Positions 35,276 through 45,700 of a stretch of DNA of 64,000 bases are shown here, in pieces (the first letter of the stretch is position 1; each line of letters begins with the position of its first letter). Below the pieces are notes generated by a model. That model saw only the letters and a list, made by a program, of their open reading frames with translations, was not told the DNA's origin and ran no database searches. This DNA is from Dyadobacter bucti. GTDB taxonomy: Bacteria > Bacteroidota > Bacteroidia > Cytophagales > Spirosomataceae. The translations under genes were made by a program, and so were the position numbers. The stretch covers positions 104,206 to 168,205 of the forward strand of contig NZ_SWFP01000012.1 of NCBI RefSeq assembly GCF_005869225.1. The letters run 5' to 3'.

Positions 35276-35752
35276 CTAGCTCGGGTCTGGGTCAATGTTT
35301 CTTTGCGCCCTGACCTGTTCTTTTTCTTTTTGAAGGTCTTCGGCCGCGTCAATAGAGTGGGATTTATGAATATCCTGGTCAAGTTCGGACTGGTCTGAAA
35401 GCCGCTTATAGAATTTATGCAGCACATTAAGCTCATCTTCAGTCAAATCCTCGATATCAACCATCCGGTTGCTGGCAAAGCGGCTGGCGGCGATCAGCTC
35501 ATTGAGTTTCAGCTGGATCGCTTTGGATTCTTTATTCTGGGATTTCTGAATGATAAATACCATCAGAAACGTAACGATAGTGGTGCCGGTATTGATCACC
35601 AGTTGCCAGGTTTCAGAATAACCGAAGACAGGGCCTGTGGCGGCCCAGATAAGTACAACAATAAACGCGGTCAAAAATGCGGCCGAGCTACCTGCCCAGC
35701 ATGTCACCAGATTAGCCATTTGCTCGAAGATGCGGTTGAGTTTGTCTTTCAT
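35276..35752 (-). CDS. Low-affinity iron permease-like membrane protein, paralogue 2
   Basis: A 158-residue paralogue of the protein at 17804, with the same two helices and the IQLKLNELIAASRFASNRMV segment unchanged. The start at 35752 (MKDKLNRIFEQM) is chosen by alignment and lies 49 nt from a GGCAY box. Confidence 0.85.
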   Translation of the reverse strand: MKDKLNRIFEQMANLVTCWAGSSAAFLTAFIVVLIWAATGPVFGYSETWQLVINTGTTIVTFLMVFIIQKSQNKESKAIQLKLNELIAASRFASNRMVDIEDLTEDELNVLHKFYKRLSDQSELDQDIHKSHSIDAAEDLQKEKEQVRAQRNIDPDPS

Positions 35753-35786
35753 AGTGAAATGGAGAAAAGTCTTTCTTGCGTATGAA

Positions 35787-35801
35787 GCTAAATTTATGCC
35801 C
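35787..35801 (-). promoter_or_regulatory. GGCAY box upstream of iron permease-like gene 2
   Basis: On the minus strand this reads GGGCATAAATTTAGC, 49 nt before the start codon at 35752. This is the member that best fits a sigma-54 pattern (GG-N10-GC). Confidence 0.55.
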
Positions 35802-35922
35802 GGGCAATAGGCTTTGGCCTGCGGCAATGGAACCGAATGCAGCAAAGTGCTGCACAGGAACAGTTTTTGAATGTGAGAAAAAGCTTGAAGTATTAAAAAT
35901 ACATTGTTACATCTAAGCCACT

Positions 35923-36567
35923 ATGGACATCTTTTCCCAAAAACCGGTGGGCATCAAGGCGATTTTTTATACGCATCCCTTATGCGCTACAAGCAGGCAA
36001 ATGCATCAGGATTGGCTTCAATTCTGTGCTGACTACCAAGGCCTGGCCCAATTCAAGATTTGTATAGGACAGCTTCCCGGGGGCGACACATCGGCAAACA
36101 TTGCCAAATATTCTCAGCTGACGTTGTCGGTTAAAGCGGCGGCTTTACAGTCGGCGCGTGCGGCCGGCGTCTATCTGGCCCGGCTCGGGGAAGCTATTTT
36201 CGATGAAGGCAAGGATTTGTCTTCTATGAATCAGATGGTACTGATTGCCCGTAGCCTGGCGCAGAAAAATCCAAGCGTTTTGGATTATAGCCGCTTTGTT
36301 ACCGGGCTTACCAGCAAAGAAGCAGCCCGTTCGCTTGGCGAAGACCTAAAAAAATGTCACATCAACCGGATTCACACTTTGCCAACAGTTACGTTTACAC
36401 ACCAGGGCAAAGGGATTAAACTGGAAGGGAAAAGAACTTATGATCAACTGGCACAGGCATTGGATCGCTTGATGCCTGGCCTGAAAAATGAGCGTATCAA
36501 AAATAGGGTTACGGGGCTATCAGAATGGTCAATTTTGCAAAAATCGCCTGCAAAGCTGGTGCGCTAA
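35923..36567 (+). CDS. DsbA/FrnE-like thioredoxin-fold protein
   Basis: A 214-residue protein. The N-terminal strand and helix (IKAIFYTHPLCATSRQMHQD) place a Cys in a C-x-x-S arrangement at the thioredoxin-fold active site, followed by a helical insertion and the cis-Pro region (HTLPTVTFTHQGKGIKLEGK). It has no signal peptide, so it is cytoplasmic. The missing second Cys suggests a monothiol or non-redox role. It ends 39 nt inside the convergent receiver gene. Confidence 0.7.
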   Translation: MDIFSQKPVGIKAIFYTHPLCATSRQMHQDWLQFCADYQGLAQFKICIGQLPGGDTSANIAKYSQLTLSVKAAALQSARAAGVYLARLGEAIFDEGKDLSSMNQMVLIARSLAQKNPSVLDYSRFVTGLTSKEAARSLGEDLKKCHINRIHTLPTVTFTHQGKGIKLEGKRTYDQLAQALDRLMPGLKNERIKNRVTGLSEWSILQKSPAKLVR

Positions 36568-36921
36568 ACTACACATATCCTCGAACTGGATAGGTTTGTT
36601 AAAGCTTCCGTTGGCACCTTGGTTGATCGCGTCATTAGCCAGCTGGCTGGTCAACGATGTTGTCAGCAAGACGACAGGTACAGTAGATTGCAAGAGACGA
36701 ATCTGCTGGATTGTTTCTATGCCGCCCATGCCGGGCATGTTCATGTCGACTACGATCAAAGAGGGTAGGGGCTTTAAAGACCGGATCATTTCAATGCCAT
36801 CGTTTCCGGTGGTAGCTTCGGTTATCTGGATATCAAAGCCAGTCAACTTAAATGCTTCACCGATCAGGAAGCGGTCATCATCGTCGTCGTCAATCAGTAA
36901 AATTTTATCGGAGAGGTCCAT
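36529..36921 (-). CDS. Single-domain response regulator
   Basis: A 130-residue receiver: LLIDDDDDDRFLIGEAF, phosphoacceptor Asp in IVVDMNMPGMGG, LLTTSLTS, and Lys in SFNKPIQFED. It overlaps the 3' end of the DsbA-like gene tail to tail. The partner kinase is unknown. Confidence 0.9.
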   Translation of the reverse strand: MDLSDKILLIDDDDDDRFLIGEAFKLTGFDIQITEATTGNDGIEMIRSLKPLPSLIVVDMNMPGMGGIETIQQIRLLQSTVPVVLLTTSLTSQLANDAINQGANGSFNKPIQFEDMCSLAHQLCRRFLQN

Positions 36922-37021
36922 GCAGGGTAAACTTAGTATACAAATATACGGCTCATCGCCGCATTATATACGCTCATAGGTAAGCGGGTAAGCTGGCACT
37001 CAGTGTACGAATGCAGGATCA

Positions 37022-37216
37022 TTACGCTCCATTGGATGAGATTCGTTGTACAAGCCTTTTGATGGTATTGACAGACCCGGTAACATCGCGAAAAAGTCCA
37101 CCTCGCATATAGATCCGCGTGATAGAGTCGGTCACTGAGTCCAGCGCCAGAATTTGCTCTTTGTCGACCAATATTTTCCGGGCTGATTTGCCATGAGTTA
37201 AAGTTATGATGTTCAT
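37022..37216 (-). CDS. Small hypothetical protein, 64 aa
   Basis: A frame encoding MNIITLTHGKSARKILVDKE, then QILALDSVTDSITRIYMRGG. This short strand-rich protein resembles an unclassified group of small Bacteroidota proteins in size only. The ATG is well placed. No family or operon partner is evident. Confidence 0.5.
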   Translation of the reverse strand: MNIITLTHGKSARKILVDKEQILALDSVTDSITRIYMRGGLFRDVTGSVNTIKRLVQRISSNGA

Positions 37217-37443
37217 AAGGCTTGAAGGTTAGGTTAAAAAAAGCACACTTGCTACCACTGCTTGGTAGGGGATGGGTCACCACTTCTATGCCACTGAAAA
37301 AAGGTTGATTCTAACGATGAATTTAACTTTTTTTCATCCTAAAATAAGCCAATTTGGGGTATAATGCAACGGATCCGGCGATTTTTGATTACCGTTGCCC
37401 TGCTTGTATCCGAGCCCCTATGATGCATGCCTGCATCGCCCGG

Positions 37444-37458
37444 TGGTATGGTTATTGA
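37444..37458 (+). promoter_or_regulatory. Variant GGCAY box (TGGTAT) upstream of DUF2892 gene 2
   Basis: TGGTATGGTTATTGA, 45 nt before the ATG at 37489. It shares the TGGTAT variant with the paralogous gene at 16840. Confidence 0.5.
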
Positions 37459-37488
37459 TAAAGCAGCCTAGAACTTTTACAAAACACC

Positions 37489-37746
37489 ATGCAAACTACA
37501 ACTGAGAAGATCAAAGAGAAAGCGCAAGAGGTAACCCAGCTTGCAGCTAAAAATCAAAATCTGGGCAAGACCGAGCGCATCATTTCGGGCGTTGCCGCGG
37601 CGCTGCTGGCCGTTTATGCCGTAAAAAAGAAAAATACGCTGCTTGGTAATGGCCTTACCGCAGCTAGTGGTTTTCTTTTCACCCGGGCCACGACGGGCAT
37701 TTGCCCTGTCAACAAGGCAATAGGGCGTAATAGCTTGATTGCCTGA
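37489..37746 (+). CDS. DUF2892-type small membrane protein, paralogue 2
   Basis: An 85-residue paralogue of the protein at 16840: MQTTTEKIKEKAQEVTQLAA, then TERIISGVAAALLAVYAVKK and GFLFTRATTGICPVNKAIGR. It has two membrane segments. Start, length and promoter box agree between the two copies. Confidence 0.82.
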   Translation: MQTTTEKIKEKAQEVTQLAAKNQNLGKTERIISGVAAALLAVYAVKKKNTLLGNGLTAASGFLFTRATTGICPVNKAIGRNSLIA

Positions 37747-37790
37747 TAACTTGGAAAGGGCCGGTCTGAGTACGGTTTCAACAGCGGTGA

Positions 37791-38189
37791 CTACGGATTG
37801 GCCTTTTCAAACAGGGCTTGCAACGCTTCTGAGAGCAGCTTCACAGAAGGCTGCTTTTGCAGAAACCCCGCTACCTGCAAGCTTTTAATATACTTTTCAG
37901 ATTCGTCCTGTTGCATCCCTGAGTAGACATAAATTTTGGCAGCTTGAAGCGCTGGCAGTTTAAGCAGGTTAGTGAGGCAGTCCTGGCCGCTGGCATGCGC
38001 CAGGAGCAAGTCTACGAAGATGAAATCTGGTGCGGTTACGCCGCGCTGTGTCAAAAAATGAATTGCTTGCTCGCACCAATGAAAATAACGGCAAGATACC
38101 TCGTGAGTGGTATCGGCGATGGCCATCCCGAACAGTTCATGTTCATCGGTGTCATCATCAATCAAGATGCAGCATAGCGCTTTTGTCAT
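37791..38189 (-). CDS. Single-domain response regulator
   Basis: A 132-residue receiver close to the one at 19432: ILIDDDTDEHELFGMAI, phosphoacceptor Asp in FVDLLLAHASG, YVYSGMQ, and a Lys near the C-terminus (FLQKQPSVK). The usual Pro after the phosphoacceptor loop is replaced by Ala-His. There is no output domain. Confidence 0.85.
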   Translation of the reverse strand: MTKALCCILIDDDTDEHELFGMAIADTTHEVSCRYFHWCEQAIHFLTQRGVTAPDFIFVDLLLAHASGQDCLTNLLKLPALQAAKIYVYSGMQQDESEKYIKSLQVAGFLQKQPSVKLLSEALQALFEKANP

Positions 38190-38451
38190 ACCAGGGAAAT
38201 TATAGTGAGTCTAGTTAGCTTGTTGGCAAAAGAATTAGACCAGAACCAATGACGAATGTCTCGCTGTTGGCAGAAAACCGTTGCTGACCGCGCTTGGGCA
38301 CAATTCCTACGGTCCGCAGCTATTCCGCAGGGTGCTTCCCGTATTTCAATCTGAAAAATTTTACCAAAATTGTGGTTTGAAATATGCTGACCAGCGTCTT
38401 GAACACATAGTCTACAATTGTTACAAATTCACTACACATTAAAATCCTACA

Positions 38452-40359
38452 ATGCCCATAACGCATGAAACCGCTTTCGAGCAGCTTGGCGAAGGTTTTC
38501 TAATCCTTGATCCGACCGGTAAAATCCTGAATTGCAATACCGCTGCAAGCAAGATCAGTGGCTACTTGTTTACTGAATTGGAGCACCAGCCGTTCAGCTT
38601 GTTGGGCGGAGCGGATTTGGATAGCATCAAATACCAGTACGAGCTCGATCGGGCACTCCAAGAAAAAAAACTAATAGTCGAAGGTTGGAAGAGTAAGAAG
38701 GACGGCACTCGCTTTTGGTGTGAGGCCACATATACGGCCATTTTTAATGAAAGCGTGCACTCTGGGTTTCTGGTTTTGCTACGCGATGTGACAGAGCGGA
38801 AGCAGATCGAGCTGCAACTGTTGCAAAGCCAGGAGCAGTACCGTTTGATGGTGGAAGCAGTCAGGGACTATTCCATCTTTATGCTTGACCCTGAAGGGCA
38901 CATTTTGACCTGGAACGAAGGTGGTACATTGATCCAGGGGTACATTGAAAGCGAGGTCCTGGGCCGGCATTTTTCGATGTTTTACACCGCAGATGATTTA
39001 CTGGATAAAAAACCTGAACGGGGGCTGGAAATTGCCAGAGCCACCGGGACCTACCTTGAAGAGGGGTGGCGTGTTAAAAAAGGGGGATCACTGTTCTGGG
39101 CTAGTGTGGTGATGACCGCGCTTTTTAACGAGCAAAACAAGTTTGTAGGATTCTCGAAAGTAACAAGGGATTTAACGGATCGCCTTCAATCAGAAGCCCA
39201 TCTACGAAATAGCGAGGCACGGTACCGGTCACTCGTCGAGCAGGTTGCCGACTATGGCATTTTTATGCTCGATACAAAAGGGCGGATCGTGAGCTGGAAT
39301 GAGGGTGCCAAGCGCATCAAAGGATATACTGCCGACGAGGTGATTGGAAAATACTTCTCTATCTTTTACCCGGAAGAAGACATCGTAAGTGGCAAGCCCC
39401 CGCGGGAATTGCGGATCGCCCGTGCGACCGGGAAATATGAGGAAGAAGGCTGGCGCCTTCGAAAAGACGGGAGCCCCTTCTGGGCTAGTATCGTCATTAC
39501 GGCCGTTTATGACCAGGATCACCGGCTTACCGGTTTTTCAAAAGTGACGCGTGATCTGACCGAGCGAAAGATGGCGGAGCAAAAGCTCCAGGAGAGCTCT
39601 AATAAATACCGGCAGCTTGTGCAAGACCTTTGGAGTACAAACCGCCAACTGACCGCCGTCAACCGGGAGCTTGAAGAGTTTACCGCCGTTGTCTCACATG
39701 ATTTGAAGGAACCTGTAAGAACCATTAAAAGCTTTCTACGCCTGGCTGACCAGCAACTTAGACAAAGCAATTTGCAACAGGCCCTTGTAAGTGTGGACAA
39801 AGGCATTCGGGGAACGCAGCGCATGCAAGAGCTGATCGACAATTTGCTCAACTATACCCAGGTGAGCAAGACGGACCTCAAATATCAGGCGCTCAGCCTA
39901 AGCGGAATTATAGCCCAGGTCCAGCAGAATTTGCAGGAAGCTATCCGGCAAAGCAATGGCACCATACGTACTGAAATCAGTGCCGATGATCTGCTAGCAG
40001 ATCAGGTCCAGATTATCCAACTGTTTCAAAACCTGATCAGCAACGCGCTCAAATTTAACGAAGCCCCTAGCCCTACTGTAACAATATGCTCTTGGTACGA
40101 AGGCGACCAGATCCGCATCCAGGTTGCTGACAACGGGATCGGCATTCCGGAAGGCCAACTTGAAAAAGTGTTTGGTGTATTTCGAAGGCTGCATTTCCCC
40201 AGTCAATATCCTGGCACAGGCATCGGCCTTTCGATTTGTAAAAAAGTTGTTGAGCGCCATAAGGGAAAAATATGGGCCGAATCCCAACCCGACCAGGGCG
40301 CAAGTTTTCAAATTATCCTACCTTTGAATGGTTCAAGCAATGTTGAATCCCATGAATAA
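38452..40359 (+). CDS. Three-PAS sensor histidine kinase
   Basis: A 635-residue soluble kinase. Three PAS domains (about 5-120, 125-245, 250-370) share the pattern YGIFMLDTKGRIVSWNEGA, where WNEGA is the typical second-strand motif. HisKA follows, with the phospho-His in VVSHDLKEPVRTIK near residue 415, then HATPase (LISNALKFNE; DNGIGIP; GTGIGLSI). There are no membrane segments, so it senses a cytoplasmic signal. The stop overlaps the next receiver's ATG by 8 nt, identifying the likely partner. Confidence 0.93.
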   Translation: MPITHETAFEQLGEGFLILDPTGKILNCNTAASKISGYLFTELEHQPFSLLGGADLDSIKYQYELDRALQEKKLIVEGWKSKKDGTRFWCEATYTAIFNESVHSGFLVLLRDVTERKQIELQLLQSQEQYRLMVEAVRDYSIFMLDPEGHILTWNEGGTLIQGYIESEVLGRHFSMFYTADDLLDKKPERGLEIARATGTYLEEGWRVKKGGSLFWASVVMTALFNEQNKFVGFSKVTRDLTDRLQSEAHLRNSEARYRSLVEQVADYGIFMLDTKGRIVSWNEGAKRIKGYTADEVIGKYFSIFYPEEDIVSGKPPRELRIARATGKYEEEGWRLRKDGSPFWASIVITAVYDQDHRLTGFSKVTRDLTERKMAEQKLQESSNKYRQLVQDLWSTNRQLTAVNRELEEFTAVVSHDLKEPVRTIKSFLRLADQQLRQSNLQQALVSVDKGIRGTQRMQELIDNLLNYTQVSKTDLKYQALSLSGIIAQVQQNLQEAIRQSNGTIRTEISADDLLADQVQIIQLFQNLISNALKFNEAPSPTVTICSWYEGDQIRIQVADNGIGIPEGQLEKVFGVFRRLHFPSQYPGTGIGLSICKKVVERHKGKIWAESQPDQGASFQIILPLNGSSNVESHE

Positions 40360-40756
40360 GATTAAAGTGGCGATCGTTGAAAATGACGAGGACGAACGCT
40401 TTTTTATGGTACAATCATTTGGCGGTGCAGGCACCTTCGAGCTTATAGGCGAATTCGGCAATGGTGACCAGTTGTTCGACTGGCTGGCAAATGCGCCGCA
40501 AGTGCTACCGCAGCTAATCGTTACGGACCTTAATATGCCAGGAAAAAACGGATATGATGTGATCTGCGAAGTGGCGGCACATTACCCGCAAATCCAGGTG
40601 ATTGCGACTTCAACTTCTTTTATCCCGGCCACGCGCGAGAAATGCCAGCGCATGGGTGCCCGTGAATTCTTGTTGAAGCCCGATGTGTTTATAGACTATG
40701 ATAGTTTTGTCAGCAGGGTTTACGAGTTGGTAAAGGATGAGCTGGTGAAAGACTAG
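40352..40756 (+). CDS. Response regulator coupled to the three-PAS kinase
   Basis: A 134-residue receiver starting MNKIKVAIVENDEDERFFMV, with phosphoacceptor Asp in IVTDLNMPGKNG, the TSTS strand and Lys in FLLKPDVF. The ATG at 40352 overlaps the kinase stop by 8 nt; a longer start at 40328 is possible. It lacks an output domain. Confidence 0.88.
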   Translation: MNKIKVAIVENDEDERFFMVQSFGGAGTFELIGEFGNGDQLFDWLANAPQVLPQLIVTDLNMPGKNGYDVICEVAAHYPQIQVIATSTSFIPATREKCQRMGAREFLLKPDVFIDYDSFVSRVYELVKDELVKD

Positions 40757-40878
40757 ATCAATCGGTGTTAATGGCAGGTAAGCAATTGCTATCAGTCCTG
40801 CGAACGCGGGAATTTGGCGTAATAATGTGAATTTGTAAGGTGAGTTATCCAATCGTATAGAGGATGTATTATCCAACG

Positions 40879-40898
40879 GCCATCCGGCTTCGGATGGC
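40879..40898 (+). terminator. Compact hairpin after the receiver gene
   Basis: GCCATCCG and CGGATGGC form a perfect 8-bp stem with a 4-nt loop. No T-run follows, so termination strength is uncertain. Confidence 0.5.
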
Positions 40899-40936
40899 GG
40901 TTCTGCTTGTTCAGCTGGAATTAAATTACCAAAGGG

Positions 40937-41158
40937 TTAAGACAAACTGAGTGGAGAATCAAAACCAGGAAACTCTACGTGAATCATTCTGGTCACAGGG
41001 TCGAGCATGTATTGGACGATTTGATCTACATCACATAGGGTCGCGCTCTGTAACCACTGATTCCAAGTTATTTGTACATCGTTGATTTTGATGCCGCCAA
41101 GTTTGTGGCTTACGCAGTCATACATTGCAATCAGATCGTAAATCGAAATTTGTTCCAT
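40937..41158 (-). CDS. Small hypothetical protein, 73 aa
   Basis: An acidic, soluble 73-residue protein starting MEQISIYDLIAMYDCVSHKL, with one Trp-rich segment (ITWNQWLQSAT). The ATG at 41158 is preferred over an upstream start at 41173. No family is recognised. Confidence 0.5.
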   Translation of the reverse strand: MEQISIYDLIAMYDCVSHKLGGIKINDVQITWNQWLQSATLCDVDQIVQYMLDPVTRMIHVEFPGFDSPLSLS

Positions 41159-41394
41159 GATCATCCTGGGCATACCTCTTTTAGCATGCTCTAACCGTTG
41201 AGTAATTTGTCTGGTGGTTGAGGATTCGTGGGCAATATGTATAAAATCTTGCTGGAAAGGGAAATGCAGATGTAGAAAGAATTCAATCAGGTCATCTTGT
41301 GGCCGGAAGCCATCGCGGTTTAATGCTCGCTAAATTGTGAAATGATGTAGCTGATTGGGCTCGAAATTATAGTTCATAATTAAAATTGCACAGG

Positions 41395-41574
41395 ATGCCT
41401 TGGACAAGTAATGGATACCCGTCCTCTTTTTGGAATCAGCCAGAGACAGTCCGCCAAAAGGCTGTGGAGATTGCCAAAGCCCTTTTGCAAGACGGCGAAG
41501 ATGAAACATATGCGCTGGCTACCGGCCTTAGATATGCGATTGAAGTTTTCAAACGCAAGAAGAACCGAAAGTAA
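41395..41574 (+). CDS. YdaT-like small protein, paralogue 2
   Basis: A 59-residue homologue of the protein at 19225: MPWTSNGYPSSFWNQPETVR, then QKAVEIAKALLQDGEDE. The ATG at 41395 is used instead of TTG at 41386. Confidence 0.7.
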   Translation: MPWTSNGYPSSFWNQPETVRQKAVEIAKALLQDGEDETYALATGLRYAIEVFKRKKNRK

Positions 41575-41714
41575 GTTTCGGTTAGCTTGTCGCTGGACTA
41601 GTATTTTCCCACAAATTACAATACTCTGCTTACTATATAGATAGTGTAATAAGTTCAGTCCTTTGCCTTGCAAACAAAATTTGCGCAGATAAACTAAACA
41701 ACTTATTACATAAC

Positions 41715-42474
41715 GTGCTTCGACGATCATACAAATATTACATTCTCTGCTTTGTGGCGATGCTGGTTTCAGGCCATGCAACCGGATTTATCATTTGCGC
41801 AGCCAGTGGACACTTTGCGTCGAGAAATGACAATTGATTTTGAAGCCAGGCCACGGGCCGAATATCGGGATAATTTTATGTGGACGCCTGCGGACACGGT
41901 GATGCCTGAAATGTATGTCACACAGCGTAACCGGCTTAGCATTACCTACAAAACAGGTTGGCTGCGTTGGCACGGCTCAGCTCAGGAAATCCACGTATGG
42001 ACAGCGCCTGGGCAGTTTTCGAAAGTATGCGGTGTTAACTTTTTCGAGCTGTACGCGGAGCCCAAAATCACCAAATATATTTCTGCCAGGATAGGCAGGC
42101 AGGCTTTATCAGCAAAGCCGCGCGCATGAAGGGATCCGATTCTTGTATAAAGAAAATTGGAAACCGATTTAACGATAACATTTACCCATCCATATGGCAA
42201 GGCATTTAACCAGGCCTATTCGCCGGTTGCTTCGCACACCTATAAATACCTGTTTGTCCACCACTTCAAACACAAGCTCACAAATACCATCACACTCACG
42301 ACCATCACAATGGATGTGTTTCAACGAAGTTCCGAGCAGAACGCGTACTATCACCGCATTACTAACGGTGGCCGGTTGGAATTCGCCCGTAGCTGGTATT
42401 TAGCGACTATCAATGCTTATTACCAATACGGAGAAAATGCCGCCTCCAAATCGATACGCGCCTATTACGTTTAG
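41715..42474 (+). pseudogene. Decayed alginate-export-type outer-membrane porin gene
   Basis: Three frames together give parts of one protein: a signal-peptide-like start (RRSYKYYILCFVAMLVSGHA), MTIDFEARPRAEYRDNF and later IHVWTAPGQFSKVC, then FLYKENW and THPYGKAFNQAYSPVASHTY with beta-strand patterns, ending AASKSIRAYYV. The EARPRAEYR block is typical of alginate_exp-family barrels. At least three frame changes and an internal loss near 42110 show that the gene is dead. About 250 of the usual ~450 residues remain. Confidence 0.75.
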
Positions 42475-42796
42475 CCGGAAGTAAGTGAGCCCAGTACCTC
42501 GGGGAAAAGGAAATAGAAGCACTAATTGGTACCCATATGTCAGGTTTAAATGACTGAACGGCAAAAGCAACTTGGGAACAGCCAGCCCGTAAATTGCTTG
42601 GCCACTTTCTTGCAGTTTAGCCACATGTATGGATTGGTGTTTGCTTAGGAAACAATATTATGACATATACAATGGCATCATTTTAGTGATCATTAGCTGC
42701 TCTCTATTATTAAGAGCAATATATCATAATAGGAGCCCTTTTTTCATGAGTAATCGTTTATTACTTTGATGATCAATCACTTATACGCTATACAAT
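42475..42796. other. Intergenic stretch, no gene seen
   Basis: A 322-nt gap between the porin remnant and the large kinase. It is A+T-rich toward the kinase start, so the kinase promoter is probably there, but no clear box could be named. Confidence 0.4.
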
Positions 42797-45700
42797 ATGT
42801 CGTCCCCTTCAAAGTCCAACAGCGACCCGGAGCACCAGACCAATGAGCTAGAAGCTGCCCGGAACCTGCTCAGGGCGACGCTGGACGCTTCTACGGATAT
42901 GATCCAGGTTTTTGAAGCGGTACGCGATGACCAGGGCGCCATCACCGATTTTATCTGGAAATTAAATAACCATGCATCTGAAAAAATCTATGGTGATGTA
43001 GTGGGTAAGAGGCTGCTGCAATTACAACCCGGTGTGGTGGAAGAAGGTATTTTCGACGCCTTTAAACGAGTGGTGGAAACTGGTGAGGCCCAGCAGTACG
43101 AAAAGCATTATGTGCACGAGCAGTTCGACGGCTGGTTTCATCAATCGGTTGTCAAGCTAAATGACGGGGTGACCGCCACAACCGCCGATATCACGAGCCG
43201 CAAGAACGCCGAAGCGGAAATCATTCGCCTCAAAGATGAGATTGCACAAAAAACTGAAGACAAATATCGCTCGATTTTTAACGCAATTGAAGAAGGCTAT
43301 TGTCTGGTTGAAGTGATTCTCAATGACGATGGCAAACCGGTTGATGAGGTATTTCTGGAAATGAACCCTGCCTATGAAAAACATACCGGATTGACAAAAG
43401 ATATATTGGGCAAACGTACCAGTCAGATCGTGCCAAACCGGGAACCGGAATGGGCTGAATTTTTTGGTAACGTCGCTATATCGGGTGAGCCTGCTTTCAT
43501 CGAATATCATCTCAACGAAATTGATCGCTGGTTGTCTGCTCATGCTTCCAGAGTGGGCGGCGCGGGCAGTCTCAAAGTGGCAATTGTTTTTCAGGACATC
43601 ACAGAACGAAAACGGCGTGAAATGCGTCTGGCGTTCCTAGCGGAAGTCACGAACGTTTTTGCCAATCTTTCCAACCCCGACGAAATCATGCAAACGGTTG
43701 GAGAAAAGCTGGGCGCCTATTTGCAAATCACCACTGTCAACTTCACCGATGTGAATGAAGCGGAAGACAAGGTAAGAGTGCATTATGGGTGGAGCGATGC
43801 GTCCGTTCCGAGCACGGTAGATACTTTCCGGCTGTCGCAATACCTCGATGAAGGGTTTGTACGGACGAGCCATGCAGGCGAAACGGTTGTTATTCGCGAC
43901 ACACAAACAGACCCGAGGACCGATGCTGCCGGGTATGCGGCATTGAGCATGTATTCCTTTGTTACAGTTCCTTTTCATAATCAGGGTAAATGGACCCACT
44001 ACATTGCGGTTTGCCACTCGCAGGTTCGCGACTGGCGTAAAGACGAAGTAGAGCTGATAGAGGAAATCTCAAACCGCATTTTTCCCCGTCTTGAGAAAGC
44101 AAGAGCCGAAGAAGCGTTGCGCGAATCCGAAGAAAAGTTCCGCACGCTGTTCCATTCGATTGACGAAGGATTCTTAATTCACGAGATGATTCGGGATGAG
44201 TCTGGGCAGGCGATTGACTTCCGGTTGATGGAAGTCAATCCGGCATTCACCCGCCAGACCGGGCTAGGAAGAGAGATGATCGGCAAGCTCAACAGCGAGT
44301 ATGCACCGAAGACGGAAAAATTCTGGCTCGAAACCTTCGACCGTGTTGCGCATACCGGCACGCCTGAGAGCGTCGAGAATTACCACCAAGACACCGACCG
44401 TTGGTATAGAGTTCACGTTTCCAAAGTCGGCGGGCAAGACAGCCGCATCGCCGCAGTCTTTGAAGACATCACCGAGCGCAAACAGCGCGAAAGGCAGCAG
44501 GAATTTCTCCTCAAATTCTCCGATGCTTTGCGCAGTGAACAAGGAGCGCATGCGGTGGCAAACCGTGCCCTGGAAATGCTCGTCGAGGAATTGCGGCTCG
44601 ATCGCAGCTATATCACGACTTACTATTTGGACGAAGACCGCGCTCGTCTCGATTATCAAATCGGCAACGACACGGTGCTGCCGCTGCCCGAATATTTCGT
44701 CTTGTCCGATTATCCCGAAGCCTTTAAGTCCACGTTCGACAAAACGCTCGTTATCGATGACGAATTGGAAAGACAAGGTTTGTCGGAAGCAGAAAGGCGC
44801 AACAGCGGAAATCTCGGAATGCGCGCGATGGTGGCGGCAACATTGCATAAAGAAAATAAACCGCTCTGGTCGATGGTCGCCATCAATTCGCGTCCGAGGA
44901 GTTGGACAGCGGGCGAAATCGCTCTTGTCGAAGCGGTTGCCGAACGCACCTGGGCGGCTATCGAGCACGCCAAATCAGAAGAAACTTTGCGCCACGCCGA
45001 CGAGCGGTATCGCGCGATGACGGACAATGTGCCGGTTCTGATCTGGGAAACCGACGAAAGCGGCCTGATCTCCTGCAACCGGCATTACACAGACTTTTTC
45101 GGTGTTTCTTTCGAAGAAGTCCGCGGAATGGGCTGGGCGAAGTCTCTGCACCCGGACGATGTTGAAGCTTATACCGCCGCTTACCGAAAAGCGTTCGAGC
45201 GCGGGGAGTCATATTCTTACGAATGTCGTCTGCGCCGTGCCGACGGCGAATATCGCTGGCTGCTCACTACGGGACATCCGCTGAATGAAAACCGCTTCGT
45301 CGGATTTTGCGCCGACATCACCGAGAAAAAGCGCGCCGAAGAAGCGCTGCGGGAGTCGGAAGAAAAATTCCGGACATTGTTTAATTCCATTGATGAAGGG
45401 TTTGCGATACAGGAGGTTGTTACAGATAAAAATGGAAATGTTACTGACGTGATTTGGCGGGAAAGTAACAGAGCTTTTGAAAACCTCTCAGGAATGAAAG
45501 ATGTAGTTGGGAAGAAGGCAAGCGAGTATCTTCCCAATCTGGAACAAAACTGGCTCAATGCTTTGACACAGGTATTCAAGACAGGCGAGCCGCTGCGCAA
45601 CGAAGACTTTACAGCTGATCTAAATCGCTGGATTGCATATCAGTATTCACGTATCGGTGAGGCAGGCAGTCCGCTTATTGGTGTAGTCTTCGACGACATC

